Assembly: GCA_964570935.1 (NCBI GenBank)
Contig: CAZMZP010000025.1
Coordinates: 1 to 25,565, forward strand
DNA length: 25,565 bases
Direction: 5' to 3'
Source: JAFGJU01 sp964570935
GTDB lineage: Bacteria > Eisenbacteria > RBG-16-71-46 > JAFGJU01
Shown: in pieces, positions 1 through 6,983 of the stretch
Numbering within the stretch: position 1 is the first letter of the stretch
Layout of the letters: each line of letters begins with the position of its first letter
Made by a program: the position numbers and the translations under genes
Notes under the pieces: model-generated
Told to the model about the DNA's origin: nothing
Seen by the model: only the letters and a program-made list of their open reading frames with translations
Databases searched by the model: none

Positions 1-569
1 GTCCCGAGCGCCATGTTGAGGTCGTACTCCGGCATCGACAGAATCTGCATCCTGAGCGAATGCTCTTCCGGAATGTGGATCATGGTGAACTGCGGGCCGG
101 GTTTCTTCTTGTCCGGGTCCGCCATCGTGTTGCCCCAGCCGTACGCTATGCGGTAGTTCTTGGGGTCCTGGACCGACATGTAGAGCGTGCACGTCGGGTT
201 GAAATCGCCGTTGTCGCACATGCGGCGCTTTAGGCGTATGAACGGCATCGTGCGCATCAGATGAAGGACCTTGTGCAGCTCCTCCGGCGCGGCTTCGACG
301 ATGCCGCGGTGGACATCGGTCGGTTTGGGCACCCAGACGTCCGGGCTCCCCAGGAACACCGTCTTGGCCGCCATCCTGCTCGACACCGCCGAGCGCCAGC
401 AGTAAGAGCCGTTCTTCGTGTGAAGACCCGTCTGGAGCGCCAGCGGCTTCAGGTCCGCGAGCGTAACGTCCCGGATGTTGGGCGTGGCCGATGCCGGCTG
501 GTTGATGATGGATTTGAGATTCTCGACGAACCGTGCGTAGAGCTTGGGGTCGTACGGAAGAGGGGGCAT
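1..569 (-). CDS. Divergent phosphoenolpyruvate carboxykinase-like protein, N-terminal part (runs off the left edge)
   Basis: The reverse strand is open from an ATG at 567-569 to the window edge, giving 189 residues without a stop. AAAGGA lies 7 nt before the ATG, which supports this start. Visible features are a Cys/Trp-containing stretch NGSYCWRSAVSSR (residues 53-65), NPTCTLYMS (124-132), YGWGNTM (143-149) and MALG at the edge. From memory, this arrangement resembles the N-terminal domain of divergent proteins annotated as ATP-type PEP carboxykinase. In those, an ALG(S/T)DYxGE-like segment and the nucleotide-binding P-loop follow, and both would lie outside this window. If correct, the enzyme interconverts oxaloacetate and phosphoenolpyruvate in gluconeogenesis. 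The catalytic domain is not visible, so the assignment is moderate. A long plus-strand ORF in the same place is its antisense shadow. Confidence 0.55.
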   Translation of the reverse strand, partial: MPPLPYDPKLYARFVENLKSIINQPASATPNIRDVTLADLKPLALQTGLHTKNGSYCWRSAVSSRMAAKTVFLGSPDVWVPKPTDVHRGIVEAAPEELHKVLHLMRTMPFIRLKRRMCDNGDFNPTCTLYMSVQDPKNYRIAYGWGNTMADPDKKKPGPQFTMIHIPEEHSLRMQILSMPEYDLNMALG

Positions 570-875
570 CGGGATGTCCTTTGTTGGGTATTTCCTTCAG
601 GAATCGGCAATGGTGCTGCTCATCGGCAGCGTCACTGTTTCCGGACGATGACGTCTCCGGCGGCTGATTCTGCCCGCCAAAGCGACGACGCCCGGAGTTC
701 CGTCTATGATACCCCTCCTGGCGGCCCGGACGCAAGTGGCGCCGGCGGGTCACCGGCCGCAGTTAGGCCCCTTTACACGGGGTAGAAATCGCGCTAGTTT
801 TGGGATTGTCGCAGTTGCGTGATGTCCGGCAAACACTGCGGCCCGAGGCCAGCCGGAGAGATGGAGGGGGGATGC
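570..875. other. Intergenic region between the minus-strand PEPCK-like gene and the plus-strand gene block
   Basis: This 306-base stretch holds no convincing gene. It contains a good minus-strand promoter (706-735) for the PEPCK-like gene, some GC-rich short inverted repeats around 738-758, and at its right end the ribosome-binding sequence of the DinB fragment. I looked upstream of 876 for the missing N-terminal half of that DinB gene. The fragment's frame is stopped by a TAG at 795-797, and nothing DinB-like is visible before it. No plus-strand promoter with a recognisable -10 box was found. Confidence 0.6.
706..735 (-). promoter_or_regulatory. Candidate sigma70-type promoter for the PEPCK-like gene
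   Basis: Read on the minus strand, TTGCGT (735-730) is followed after 18 bp by TATCAT (711-706). The -10 matches the TATAAT consensus at five of six positions, and the -35 keeps the TTG core. Transcription would start near 699, leaving a leader of about 130 nt before the ATG at 569. Assignment rests only on motif and spacing. Confidence 0.45.
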
Positions 876-1082
876 ATGCCTGGTGAGTCGTTCGGACCGG
901 CGCGCCCCGCCGAGAGACTGCTTCAGGGGCCACTGGCTGATGTTCTGACGCATCTGGGGCAGATCGCGTTCGTCCTCGGCGTGGCAGGCGAGCCGGTCCG
1001 TGGCGAAAACTACTTCGTTGCAGACATTGCGGCGGGGAATCTGGGCCCCGACCAGTCTCCGCCGAAGCGGGAGTTCGACTGA
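876..1082 (+). pseudogene. C-terminal fragment of a DinB-family protein
   Basis: The 68-residue frame matches only the last part of DinB/YfiT-like four-helix-bundle proteins (usually about 150-180 aa). It has a LLQGPLADVLTHLGQ helix carrying the C-terminal metal-ligand-type His (residue 26), then a PVRGENYF and GPDQSPPKREFD tail typical of one DinB subgroup. The first two helices and their His ligand are missing, so the metal site cannot be complete. The start chosen is ATG 876, directly after GGAGGGGGGA (863-872). A GTG at 819 in the same frame would add residues without family resemblance. Either this is a decayed remnant or the fragment is still translated as a small protein. An intact DinB gene lies at 15863. 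Confidence 0.65.
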
Positions 1083-1163
1083 GCCGAGTTCAGCTCCGCC
1101 CACAAGCGGGCTTCACGCCAGATGACCGATTGAACGCAAACAGGAGACAGGAGGGACTATCCG

Positions 1164-1346
1164 ATGTGGGACGTGGTGAAGATCATCGCAGCGATTGTTG
1201 TTATTATCCTTCTTTTTGAGACGCTCGACATCGCGGAGCTCCTGAAGAAACGCGTCCGGGGCGGGCTTTCGAGAAAAGAGATGGAGCAGCGCCTGGCAGA
1301 ATTGGAATCTCGCATCGGCGACTTGGAGAAGAAAACGAAGACGTGA
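1164..1346 (+). CDS. Small membrane-anchored coiled-coil protein
   Basis: The 60-residue protein has one N-terminal hydrophobic helix (about residues 4-18, rich in Ile, Val and Leu). A charged helix follows with heptad-like Leu/Ile spacing and many Glu, Lys and Arg residues (about 25-57), predicted to form a coiled coil. It starts at an ATG with AGGAGGGA about 6 nt upstream. I do not recognise a family. The architecture suits a single-pass scaffold or small regulator of a membrane complex, but nothing shows its partner. It is followed by an unusually structured intergenic region. Confidence 0.6.
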   Translation: MWDVVKIIAAIVVIILLFETLDIAELLKKRVRGGLSRKEMEQRLAELESRIGDLEKKTKT

Positions 1347-1347
1347 T

Positions 1348-1453
1348 GGCGCCACCCTACGCGCGCTTACACACGCCTCGCGCGGCTGACGCGCCGCCCC
1401 CACCGGCGAGGAAGCCCGCGGAGACACCAGGAAAGCGGGCTATTGGTGGCGTC
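1348..1453 (+). other. Nested inverted repeats: possible three-way-junction RNA structure
   Basis: Three helices can form in this 106-nt intergenic segment. The outer helix pairs 1348-1356 with 1445-1453 (9 bp, one G-U). Inside it, 1376-1381 pairs with 1406-1411 and encloses a GCGGC/GCCGC stem (1382-1386 with 1393-1397). A second inner arm pairs 1413-1419 with 1435-1441 (7 bp, perfect, 15-nt loop). The arms are compatible and leave a short junction. No T-tract follows, so it is not a classic terminator. I do not recognise a known riboswitch or attC site. It begins just after the stop of the coiled-coil gene and ends 70 nt before the TTG start of the DUF2007 gene. GC-rich DNA gives such pairings by chance more easily, so function is unproven. 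Confidence 0.4.
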
Positions 1454-1482
1454 CGTGATGAGCTGGCCGCCAACCAACAAAC

Positions 1483-1510
1483 GCCTTCAGCGGCTCGGGC
1501 TCCCTGAGGC
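1483..1510 (+). promoter_or_regulatory. Hairpin directly before the DUF2007 ribosome-binding site
   Basis: GCC-T-TCAG (1483-1490) can pair with CTGAGGC (1504-1510), giving seven base pairs with one bulged T and a 13-nt loop. The Shine-Dalgarno AGGAGGAG starts at the next base (1511). A helix abutting the ribosome-binding site of a TTG-start gene could modulate initiation. This is a motif-level observation only. Confidence 0.3.
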
Positions 1511-1522
1511 AGGAGGAGAGAC

Positions 1523-1753
1523 TTGAAAAAGGTCTACACGAGTACAAGTCTGATGGAATGCAGCCTCCGTAAGACGTTCCTCGAATCGAATGGCATTCGG
1601 TGCCTGATTAGGAACGAGTTACTCGCGCCGCTTGCCGGCGGAATCCCCGCACCGGAGGTGTGGCCGGAGCTGTGGGTCCTTGATGATGACCGAATCGAAG
1701 AAGCCGTTCAGCTTCTCGATGTCGATGAACAAGACGGAGGTGCTTCTACGTAG
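1523..1753 (+). CDS. DUF2007 domain protein
   Basis: The 76-residue protein matches the small DUF2007 family: an MKKVYT start, a hydrophobic/charged helix ending in FLESNGIRCLIRNE (about 19-32), and the conserved WPELWVLDDDRIEEAVQLL segment (about 48-66). The family is PII-like in fold and often called a putative signal-transducing protein, but its ligand is unknown. The start is a TTG with AGGAGGAG at 1511-1518. It ends 8 bp before the MDR oxidoreductase start and is probably co-transcribed with it. Confidence 0.8.
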   Translation: MKKVYTSTSLMECSLRKTFLESNGIRCLIRNELLAPLAGGIPAPEVWPELWVLDDDRIEEAVQLLDVDEQDGGAST

Positions 1754-1761
1754 GCGGACCC

Positions 1762-2751
1762 ATGAAAGCAGTGGTATACACAGAATACGGCCCTCCGGAA
1801 GTTCTTCTGCTCAAGGAGGTGGCAAAGCCTACCCCCAAGGACGATGAGGTTCTGATAAGAATCCGCGCGGCTTCCGTCAATGCGCTTGACTGGCGCCTCA
1901 TGAGGGGCAGGCCGGTGTTTGTTCGCTTGATGATCGGTGGATTGCGCAAACCCAAGAACACCCGGCCAGGCGTCGATGTGGCCGGCCAGGCCGAGGCGGT
2001 CGGCAAGAACGCAACGCAGTTCAAACCGGGCGACGAGGTGTTCGGCGTGTGTCGCGGAGCCTTTGCCGAGTATGCGTGCGCCGTCGAAGGCAAATTGGCA
2101 CTGAAGCCGGCCAACATATCGTTTGAGGAAGCGGCGGCCGTACCCGTGGCTGCAGTCACTGCCCTTCAGGGCCTTCGTGATAGGGGACGCATCCAGCGAG
2201 GGCAAAAGACTTTGGTTGATGGCGCGTCCGGCGGTGTGGGTACATTCGCAGTTCAGATTGCCAAGTCATTCGGAGCCGAAGTCACTGCGGTGTGCAGCAC
2301 GGGAAATGTGGACACGGCGCGGTCGATCGGCGCAGACCAGGTCATTGACTACACTCGAGAAGACTTTACGAAGAGTGGCCAACGTTACGACTTGATTCTT
2401 GCCGCGAACGCATATCACTCCATTCTCGACTACAGGCGTGCGCTCAGTCGGAACGGAAGTTACGTCATGGCCGGAGGCGGTTGGACTCAAATCCTCCAGG
2501 CCATGCTGCTGGGACCGCTGCTCTCACTGACCGTGGGCAAGAAGATGGGTTTCGTCATGGCGAGGATAAACAAGAAGGATTTGACTCTTCTGGGCGACCT
2601 TCTTGACAGCGGAAAGATTGTACCCGTCATAGACAGGCGTTACCCGTTAAGCGACGCGGCCGAAGCCGTCCGTTATCTTGAAGAGGGGCATGCCAAGGGG
2701 AAAGTGGTAATAACCGTGGAGCACGGCAGCGAAACCGGACTGAGCGGGTGA
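1762..2751 (+). CDS. NAD(P)-dependent medium-chain dehydrogenase/reductase, quinone-oxidoreductase type
   Basis: The protein (329 aa) is a full-length MDR-superfamily enzyme. The N-terminal GroES-like domain spans about 1-120, with VDVAGQAEAVG (71-81) and GDEVFGV (90-96). The Rossmann domain carries GASGGVG (154-160) and GADQVIDY (190-197), and the C-terminal substrate lobe ends in EEGHAKGKVVITV. The position where zinc-dependent alcohol dehydrogenases carry the catalytic Cys reads NALDW, and there is no structural zinc Cys cluster. It is therefore expected to be a zinc-independent, NADPH-using reductase of quinones or enones. The substrate cannot be predicted. It follows DUF2007 by 8 bp. Confidence 0.88.
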   Translation: MKAVVYTEYGPPEVLLLKEVAKPTPKDDEVLIRIRAASVNALDWRLMRGRPVFVRLMIGGLRKPKNTRPGVDVAGQAEAVGKNATQFKPGDEVFGVCRGAFAEYACAVEGKLALKPANISFEEAAAVPVAAVTALQGLRDRGRIQRGQKTLVDGASGGVGTFAVQIAKSFGAEVTAVCSTGNVDTARSIGADQVIDYTREDFTKSGQRYDLILAANAYHSILDYRRALSRNGSYVMAGGGWTQILQAMLLGPLLSLTVGKKMGFVMARINKKDLTLLGDLLDSGKIVPVIDRRYPLSDAAEAVRYLEEGHAKGKVVITVEHGSETGLSG

Positions 2752-2799
2752 GCCGCCTCGTTGGCCGCGCGAATGGAGACCCAAGGAGAGTGGCCGGCC

Positions 2800-3027
2800 A
2801 TGCGATACGTCGACTTCAGGGACTCGATCTGTCGCGAGCTCAGACGCAACGCCAACGGTCTCACGTGGTCGCAGCTCAAGGAGCGACTGCGTCTGCCGTA
2901 CCAGGGCCCGTGCCCGGAGTGGGTCAGTCGCATGGAGGAGGAGAACGGGCTGACTAGGACGCCGGGGCGCAGCCGAGCGCTTGTCTGGAGATTGAAGCGC
3001 AAACTCGGGGGCGACTCTGCCCGATAA
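2800..3027 (+). CDS. Small conserved protein, winged-helix-like
   Basis: The predicted protein has 75 residues. The start at ATG 2800 is preferred because AAGGAG (2783-2788) lies about 11 nt upstream and the protein then begins MRYVDFRDSICREL. A TTG at 2761 would add 13 poorly conserved-looking residues. The pattern is helix (FRDSICRELRR), a second helix (LTWSQLKERLRL), a CPEWVSRMEEE helix and a short basic beta-strand end (RALVWRLKRK). This is consistent with a small winged-helix DNA-binding fold of the kind found in stand-alone HTH proteins. I know the type only as a conserved hypothetical. It lies 48 bp after the MDR gene. Confidence 0.65.
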   Translation: MRYVDFRDSICRELRRNANGLTWSQLKERLRLPYQGPCPEWVSRMEEENGLTRTPGRSRALVWRLKRKLGGDSAR

Positions 3028-3080
3028 GTACGGGCAGCCCGGCATGGCCGGAGGCCAAGACATTAGCAGGGAGTCGGTCC

Positions 3081-3992
3081 ATGGACCACGGAGTCGTCGT
3101 TCTGGCAGGGGCTACCGGCAATCTCGGCGGGCGCATCGCCGGTGCGCTGCTCGAACGGTGCGCCAGAGTCAGGGCGATTGTCCGCCGCGGCAGCGCGCCC
3201 GACAAGGTCGAGGAGTTGCGGAAACGGGGCGCGGCCATCGTCGAGGCAGACTTCAACAGCGTTGATGAGTTAGCCGTGGCTTGTTCCGGCGCCTCCTGCG
3301 TCGTTTCTGCGTTGTCCGGACTGCGGGACGTAATTGTCGGGGCGCAGACGTCACTGCTAGACGCGGCAGTCAAGGCCGGGGTGCCGCGTTTCATCCCGTC
3401 CGACTACTCAGTCGATTTCACACAGTTGCCCCCTGGAACGAACCGCAATCTCGACCTGCGCCGAGAATTCCACACGCGTCTCGACAAGGCGCCGGTCTCG
3501 GTCACCTCGATCCTCAACGGCATGTTCGCGGACCTACTGACCGGTCGGGCGCCGGTCATCCTCTTCAAGCTGAAACGGGTCGTCTACTGGGGAGACGCCG
3601 ATCAGCAACTGGACTTCACGACCACGGCCAACGTCGGTGAATTCACGGCAAACGTGGCTCTCGACGCCTCTACTCCGAGATTCCTCCGCATTGCCGGTGA
3701 CCAACTCAGCGCCAGGGGGTTGGCGGAAGTCGCAAGTCAAGTGACCGGGGTGAAGTTCCGCCTGTTGCGTGCTGGAGGTCTCACGGGGCTCGAGACGCTG
3801 ATCAATGTCACACGCACACTCTTCCCCCAGAGAGGTGTGATCTATCCGCCCTGGCAGGGCATGCAGTACATGCACAATATGTTCAGCGGGCGAGTGAGTC
3901 TGGAGTGTCTGGACAACGACCGCTATCCGGGTATGAGATGGACGAAGGTCCGGGATGTTCTCGCGGCACGCCAGTCGCAGGGAAGAGACTGA
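3081..3992 (+). CDS. NmrA-like / atypical short-chain NAD(P)-binding protein
   Basis: The protein (303 aa) starts with a beta-strand and the Rossmann motif GATGNLG (10-16). Next come the RAIVRRGS segment, where the NADP phosphate-binding Arg lies in the NmrA and isoflavone-reductase families, and VPRFIPSDYSVDF (about 104-116). It lacks the YxxxK catalytic pair of classical short-chain dehydrogenases, which is normal for NmrA-like proteins. Members are either NAD(P)H-dependent reductases or redox-sensing regulators that bind NADP without catalysis. AGGGAG lies 7-8 nt before the ATG. It stands 53 bp after the small wHTH-like gene. Confidence 0.82.
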   Translation: MDHGVVVLAGATGNLGGRIAGALLERCARVRAIVRRGSAPDKVEELRKRGAAIVEADFNSVDELAVACSGASCVVSALSGLRDVIVGAQTSLLDAAVKAGVPRFIPSDYSVDFTQLPPGTNRNLDLRREFHTRLDKAPVSVTSILNGMFADLLTGRAPVILFKLKRVVYWGDADQQLDFTTTANVGEFTANVALDASTPRFLRIAGDQLSARGLAEVASQVTGVKFRLLRAGGLTGLETLINVTRTLFPQRGVIYPPWQGMQYMHNMFSGRVSLECLDNDRYPGMRWTKVRDVLAARQSQGRD

Positions 3993-4043
3993 GACCGCCC
4001 CGGGAAGATTCGCACGGCAGAACTGCAGTGACAGGGGGTGACG

Positions 4044-5090
4044 ATGGGACCCGCCCAACTTGTGGATGCGTTGAACACTTCTATCGAGATGCATGCTTTC
4101 TCGGGCGTCGTCTCTATCCGCCAGAAAGGCAGTGTGTTGTATGAACGCGCGGCCGGCTATGCCGACAGGAGCAATAAGGTCGAGAACGCGGTGGAGACCC
4201 GCTTCGGCATCGCTTCGGGGACAAAGTTCTTCACCGCTCTGGCCATTGGAAAGCTCATCGCCGCCCGGAAGCTGACATTCGACTCGAAGCTGAAGGATTG
4301 TCTCGCGCTCGATTTCCCGCACTATCCGCCAGAGATAACAATCCGGCATTTGCTCACCCACACGTCCGGGATCCCCGACTACTATGACGAAGAGAAGTTC
4401 ACGGACTGTGGCCACTTCGCCTTAAGCATCCCGTGCTACGAATTGAACGGCCCGAGGGACTACTTGGCCGTCTTTCCGAACGAGCCGATGAAGTTCCCGC
4501 CCGGGCAGCGCTTCTCGTATTCGAACGGCGGCTATATTCTCTTAGGCCTAGTGATTGAAGAACTCACGGGGCTTAAGTACCGGGAGTTCGTTGAGCGGGC
4601 GGTCTTCAGGGCAATCGGTATGAACCAATCCGGGTATTTCGCGTTCGACCGACTTCCCGAGAGGACTGCGCTCGGCTACATTGAAGAAGCCGGAGGGTGG
4701 CGGACGAACATCTACACTCTTCCGATCGTTGGGGCCTCCGACGGCGGCGCCTATACAACCGCGCGCGACCTCGCGCTCCTGTGGAAAGCTTTCTGGGCGG
4801 GCGAGATACTGCCTCAAGACATGGTCGAGGTCTACACGGCCCCCTTCGTGAAGGCGGAAGCGGAAGGCGAGCACACATATCACGGTCACGGCCTCTGGCT
4901 GTCCAAGGCGCCGGGGCGGGAACGGGAGGTGTACATCACGGGTTGTGACGCAGGCGTATCGTTCAGGTCGAGTGTGGACCGAACTGACGATTTGCAGATA
5001 ACGGTGATCTCCAACACCACTCACGGTGCCTGGCCGGTGTTGAAGGACGTTCATGCGGCATTGAATGAATTGGGCAAAACCGCGGCCTAA
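4044..5090 (+). CDS. Serine hydrolase, beta-lactamase class C / penicillin-binding-protein-like
   Basis: The 348-residue protein has the SxxK nucleophile motif as Ser58-Gly-Thr-Lys61, HTSG after LLT (about 106-109) and the YxN-type triad Tyr159-Ser-Asn161. These are the hallmarks of the beta-lactamase/DD-peptidase (PF00144) family. A clear HxG or KTG third motif is not obvious. No signal peptide is visible, so it is probably cytoplasmic and acts as an esterase or amidase. ATG 4044 is chosen over GTG 4038 because AGGGGG lies 5 nt upstream of the ATG and would overlap the GTG. A second, secreted member of the family is at 22374. Confidence 0.88.
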   Translation: MGPAQLVDALNTSIEMHAFSGVVSIRQKGSVLYERAAGYADRSNKVENAVETRFGIASGTKFFTALAIGKLIAARKLTFDSKLKDCLALDFPHYPPEITIRHLLTHTSGIPDYYDEEKFTDCGHFALSIPCYELNGPRDYLAVFPNEPMKFPPGQRFSYSNGGYILLGLVIEELTGLKYREFVERAVFRAIGMNQSGYFAFDRLPERTALGYIEEAGGWRTNIYTLPIVGASDGGAYTTARDLALLWKAFWAGEILPQDMVEVYTAPFVKAEAEGEHTYHGHGLWLSKAPGREREVYITGCDAGVSFRSSVDRTDDLQITVISNTTHGAWPVLKDVHAALNELGKTAA

Positions 5091-5091
5091 C

Positions 5092-5232
5092 CTCCCTGCA
5101 GCAGCACGCCGGGGTTGCCATCACACGCAGTCTGCTTTCTACTCATTGTGGAACGGCGCAGGTAGACGTATCATTCGAATTGTCTTCCGCCGCGTCTCCA
5201 GGAATCGTCAATAGAAAGACTTGAGCAGGGAG
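5092..5232 (+). repeat. Long-range inverted repeat over the cysteine-synthase-like leader
   Basis: CTCCCTGC at 5092-5099 is the exact complement of GCAGGGAG at 5225-5232. The right copy overlaps the ribosome-binding region of the gene starting at 5243. In a transcript reading through from the upstream serine hydrolase the left copy could mask that site. A transcript from the candidate promoter at 5146-5174 would lack the left copy. An 8-bp match over 140 nt could be chance. Confidence 0.3.
5146..5174 (+). promoter_or_regulatory. Candidate sigma70-type promoter for the cysteine-synthase-like gene
   Basis: TTGTGG (5146-5151) and TATCAT (5169-5174) are separated by exactly 17 bp in the 152-bp gap before the gene. 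The -10 matches consensus at five of six positions. The expected transcription start near 5181 leaves a leader of about 60 nt. It is one of only two places in the plus-strand block where I see a believable promoter. Confidence 0.5.
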
Positions 5233-5242
5233 AGGACACTCC

Positions 5243-6166
5243 ATGGACATTCTACGCGCCGTTGGAAACACATCGATGGTCAGGCTTCGCAAGGTCGTTC
5301 CCCCGGGCTGCGCGGACGTCTTCGCGAAGCTGGAGTGGGAGAACCCCACCGGCAGCATGAAGGACCGAATGGCGCACGCCGTGATTTCGCGGGCGGAGGA
5401 AGACGGCCGGCTGAAACCCGGAGACACCGTTGTCGAATACACCGGCGGCAGCACGGGTGCGTCGCTTGCGTTGGTCTGCGCCGCCAAGGGCTACCGTATC
5501 CGGATCGTCACCTCCGATGCATTCAGCCGGGAGAAACTGGATCACATGGCGGCGTTGGGCGCCGAGTTGACGCTGGTACCCAGCGAGGGTGGCCTCACCA
5601 CCAAGAAGCTCATTCTGGACATGATCGAGGCTGCGCGCGGGTTGAGCCAACATCCTCATGCCTACTGGATCGACCAGCTCAACAACCACGACAGCATAGC
5701 GGGGTACTACTCGTTGGGCGAGGAGATCTGGAGTCAAACGGGGGGAGAGATCGACGCCTTCGTTCACTGCGTGGGTACTGCGGCTTCTCTGCGTGGGGTC
5801 GCCACCGTCCTGAAGCGATACAAACCCGACATCAAGGTCGTCGCCGTTGAACCAGCCGAATCCTCCGTGCTGCTGGGAGGCACGCCGGGACCTCACAAGA
5901 TCGAGGGAGTCGGGATCGGCTACACTCCTCCACTCTGGGAACCGGCTCTCGTTGACGACATCGTGGCGGTCAAGACAGCCGAAGCAAAGGACATGGCCAG
6001 GCGCATCGCGCGGGAGGAGGCACTCTTCGCGGGGACGTCTTCCGGGGCGAACGTCATCGCCGCGATTCGATTGGCGGAGCAGTTGGGCCCGGGCGCCAGG
6101 GTGGTCACTCTCATGGCCGACTCCGGACTCAAGTACTTGAGCACCGACGTGTACAGACGCACGTAA
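5243..6166 (+). CDS. PLP-dependent cysteine synthase family protein
   Basis: The 307-residue fold-type II PLP enzyme opens with GNTSMVRL, the usual start of CysK-like proteins. The PLP-binding lysine is expected at Lys40 in NPTGSMKDR. The substrate-binding TGGSTGAS loop (67-74) corresponds to the TSGNTG loop of CysK. The phosphate-cup glycines, normally GTGGT, read GTAASLRG (178-185), and GTSSGAN lies near the C-terminus. The family makes cysteine from O-acetylserine and sulfide or performs related beta-replacements. The altered phosphate loop and the GGSTGAS loop set it apart from housekeeping CysK, so I give no gene symbol. GGGAG/GAGAGG lies just upstream of ATG 5243. Confidence 0.88.
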   Translation: MDILRAVGNTSMVRLRKVVPPGCADVFAKLEWENPTGSMKDRMAHAVISRAEEDGRLKPGDTVVEYTGGSTGASLALVCAAKGYRIRIVTSDAFSREKLDHMAALGAELTLVPSEGGLTTKKLILDMIEAARGLSQHPHAYWIDQLNNHDSIAGYYSLGEEIWSQTGGEIDAFVHCVGTAASLRGVATVLKRYKPDIKVVAVEPAESSVLLGGTPGPHKIEGVGIGYTPPLWEPALVDDIVAVKTAEAKDMARRIAREEALFAGTSSGANVIAAIRLAEQLGPGARVVTLMADSGLKYLSTDVYRRT

Positions 6167-6185
6167 GTTGTCGTGATGACGTATG

Positions 6186-6194
6186 TGATATGAT
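6186..6194 (+). promoter_or_regulatory. Candidate extended -10 promoter before the PEGA-like lipoprotein gene
   Basis: TGATATGAT (6186-6194) is an extended -10 element (TG-N-TATGAT). A weak TTGTCG (6168-6173) lies 15 bp upstream, a shorter spacing than normal. It sits in the 110-bp gap between the cysteine-synthase-like gene and the lipoprotein gene at 6277. Confidence 0.35.
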
Positions 6195-6276
6195 GTGCGG
6201 TGGCCCAACCGAGCCGCACTTTCGAGCTGCCGCGGGGTCGCCGCATGTGTAACCCGTAGTCCGAAGGGAGGTTCAG

Positions 6277-6681
6277 ATGAGTAAGGCCGTCACAGTGATG
6301 GTTCTCAGCTTTCTGCTGCTTCTCAGTGGCTGCGCCGCAACTCAGAGGCTCAACGTCACGACAAGCCCGCCAGGAGCCCAGGTGACGCTGGTACGTTACG
6401 GGGTTACCGAGGCGGAAGGGGGAGTGCCGGGCGTGTCCGTTGGGGCAACCGGGGAGCGTTTCGAGGACCCGCCGATGACTCTGGGAACTTCGCCACTGGA
6501 CTACGAGTTCAAGCTGGAGGAAACCGACGAGGAGATATCCATTGCCGGCGTGTTCATGAAGGTGACGCGGAAGTTCACCGAGGGGCTGATCCGTGCGGAA
6601 AAGGACGGGCGCGTGGCCGAGCGCCGGGTGAGCTTCACCGGCAAGCCGCTGGTGGTGGACCTGCTGCTGCCGGTTGAGTAG
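6277..6681 (+). CDS. Lipoprotein with PEGA-like beta-domain
   Basis: The 134-residue protein has a type II signal peptide. A hydrophobic segment at 5-16 leads to lipobox LLSG-Cys19, so the mature protein is predicted to be lipid-anchored. Directly after comes LNVTTSPPGAQVTLVRYG, the usual opening of PEGA-type surface domains. The strand pattern continues to LGTSPLDYEFKLEET and ends in a hydrophobic strand. The role is unknown; such lipoproteins are often envelope structural or adhesion parts. GGGAGG lies 6 nt before the ATG. It is 12 bp upstream of the TIGR04076 gene. Confidence 0.72.
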   Translation: MSKAVTVMVLSFLLLLSGCAATQRLNVTTSPPGAQVTLVRYGVTEAEGGVPGVSVGATGERFEDPPMTLGTSPLDYEFKLEETDEEISIAGVFMKVTRKFTEGLIRAEKDGRVAERRVSFTGKPLVVDLLLPVE

Positions 6682-6693
6682 AAGGAGAAGTCC

Positions 6694-6942
6694 ATGGCGC
6701 AGGTTAGAGTGACCGTTAAGGATGGCGTCTGCCAGGGCGGTGTGCACAAAGTGGGCGACACTTTCATGGCAGGAGACACAACGCCCGAGGGCGTTTGTGT
6801 CGACGCGTGGGCGGCCATAGCGCCCTACGCCATGACGCTCCGCTGCGGTGGCGATTTCAGCTGGGCCGAAGAGAAGGGCACGGCCGTGATCCATTGCCCC
6901 GACGCCTGCGGCATCACACTCGAGCTGAGACGAGTGGGTTGA
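6694..6942 (+). CDS. TIGR04076 family protein (first copy)
   Basis: The 82-residue protein shows the family pattern: an initial VRVTVKDG strand, Cys13, HKVGDTF (18-24), TPEGVCVDAWAAIAPYAMTLRCGG (about 30-53), then VIHCPDACGITLELRRV near the end. The function of the family is unknown. Conserved cysteines and a frequent association with iron-sulfur or radical-SAM genes suggest a redox or metal role, which is inference. It has AAGGAG upstream and sits directly before the CCG iron-sulfur gene, 41 bp away. A second, longer member lies at 14832. Confidence 0.78.
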   Translation: MAQVRVTVKDGVCQGGVHKVGDTFMAGDTTPEGVCVDAWAAIAPYAMTLRCGGDFSWAEEKGTAVIHCPDACGITLELRRVG

Positions 6943-6983
6943 TGTCGGTCCAGAGCTGCAACGTTGTTCGGAGAAATTGAACG

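Noticed and set aside
759..765. GTTAGGC, an integron attC-type core sequence
   Set aside because: No matching RYYYAAC inverse core lies within 150 bp, similar sites are absent between the other genes, and there is no integrase, so an integron cassette array is not supported.
261..785. Plus-strand open frame of 174 codons
   Set aside because: It is antisense to the PEPCK-like gene, has no family resemblance, and is rich in Arg/Asp/Val as expected from a GC-rich shadow frame.
1348..1453. Nested repeats considered as an attC or transposon end
   Set aside because: The attC core boxes are missing and the fold has three arms, not one long hairpin; there is no flanking transposase or target duplication.
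3534..4415. Minus-strand open frame of 293 codons across the NmrA/serine-hydrolase junction
   Set aside because: It overlaps two well-supported genes on the other strand and shows no motif; long antisense frames are common at this GC content.
5252..6208. Minus-strand open frame of 318 codons
   Set aside because: Exact antisense of the PLP enzyme, without recognisable domains.
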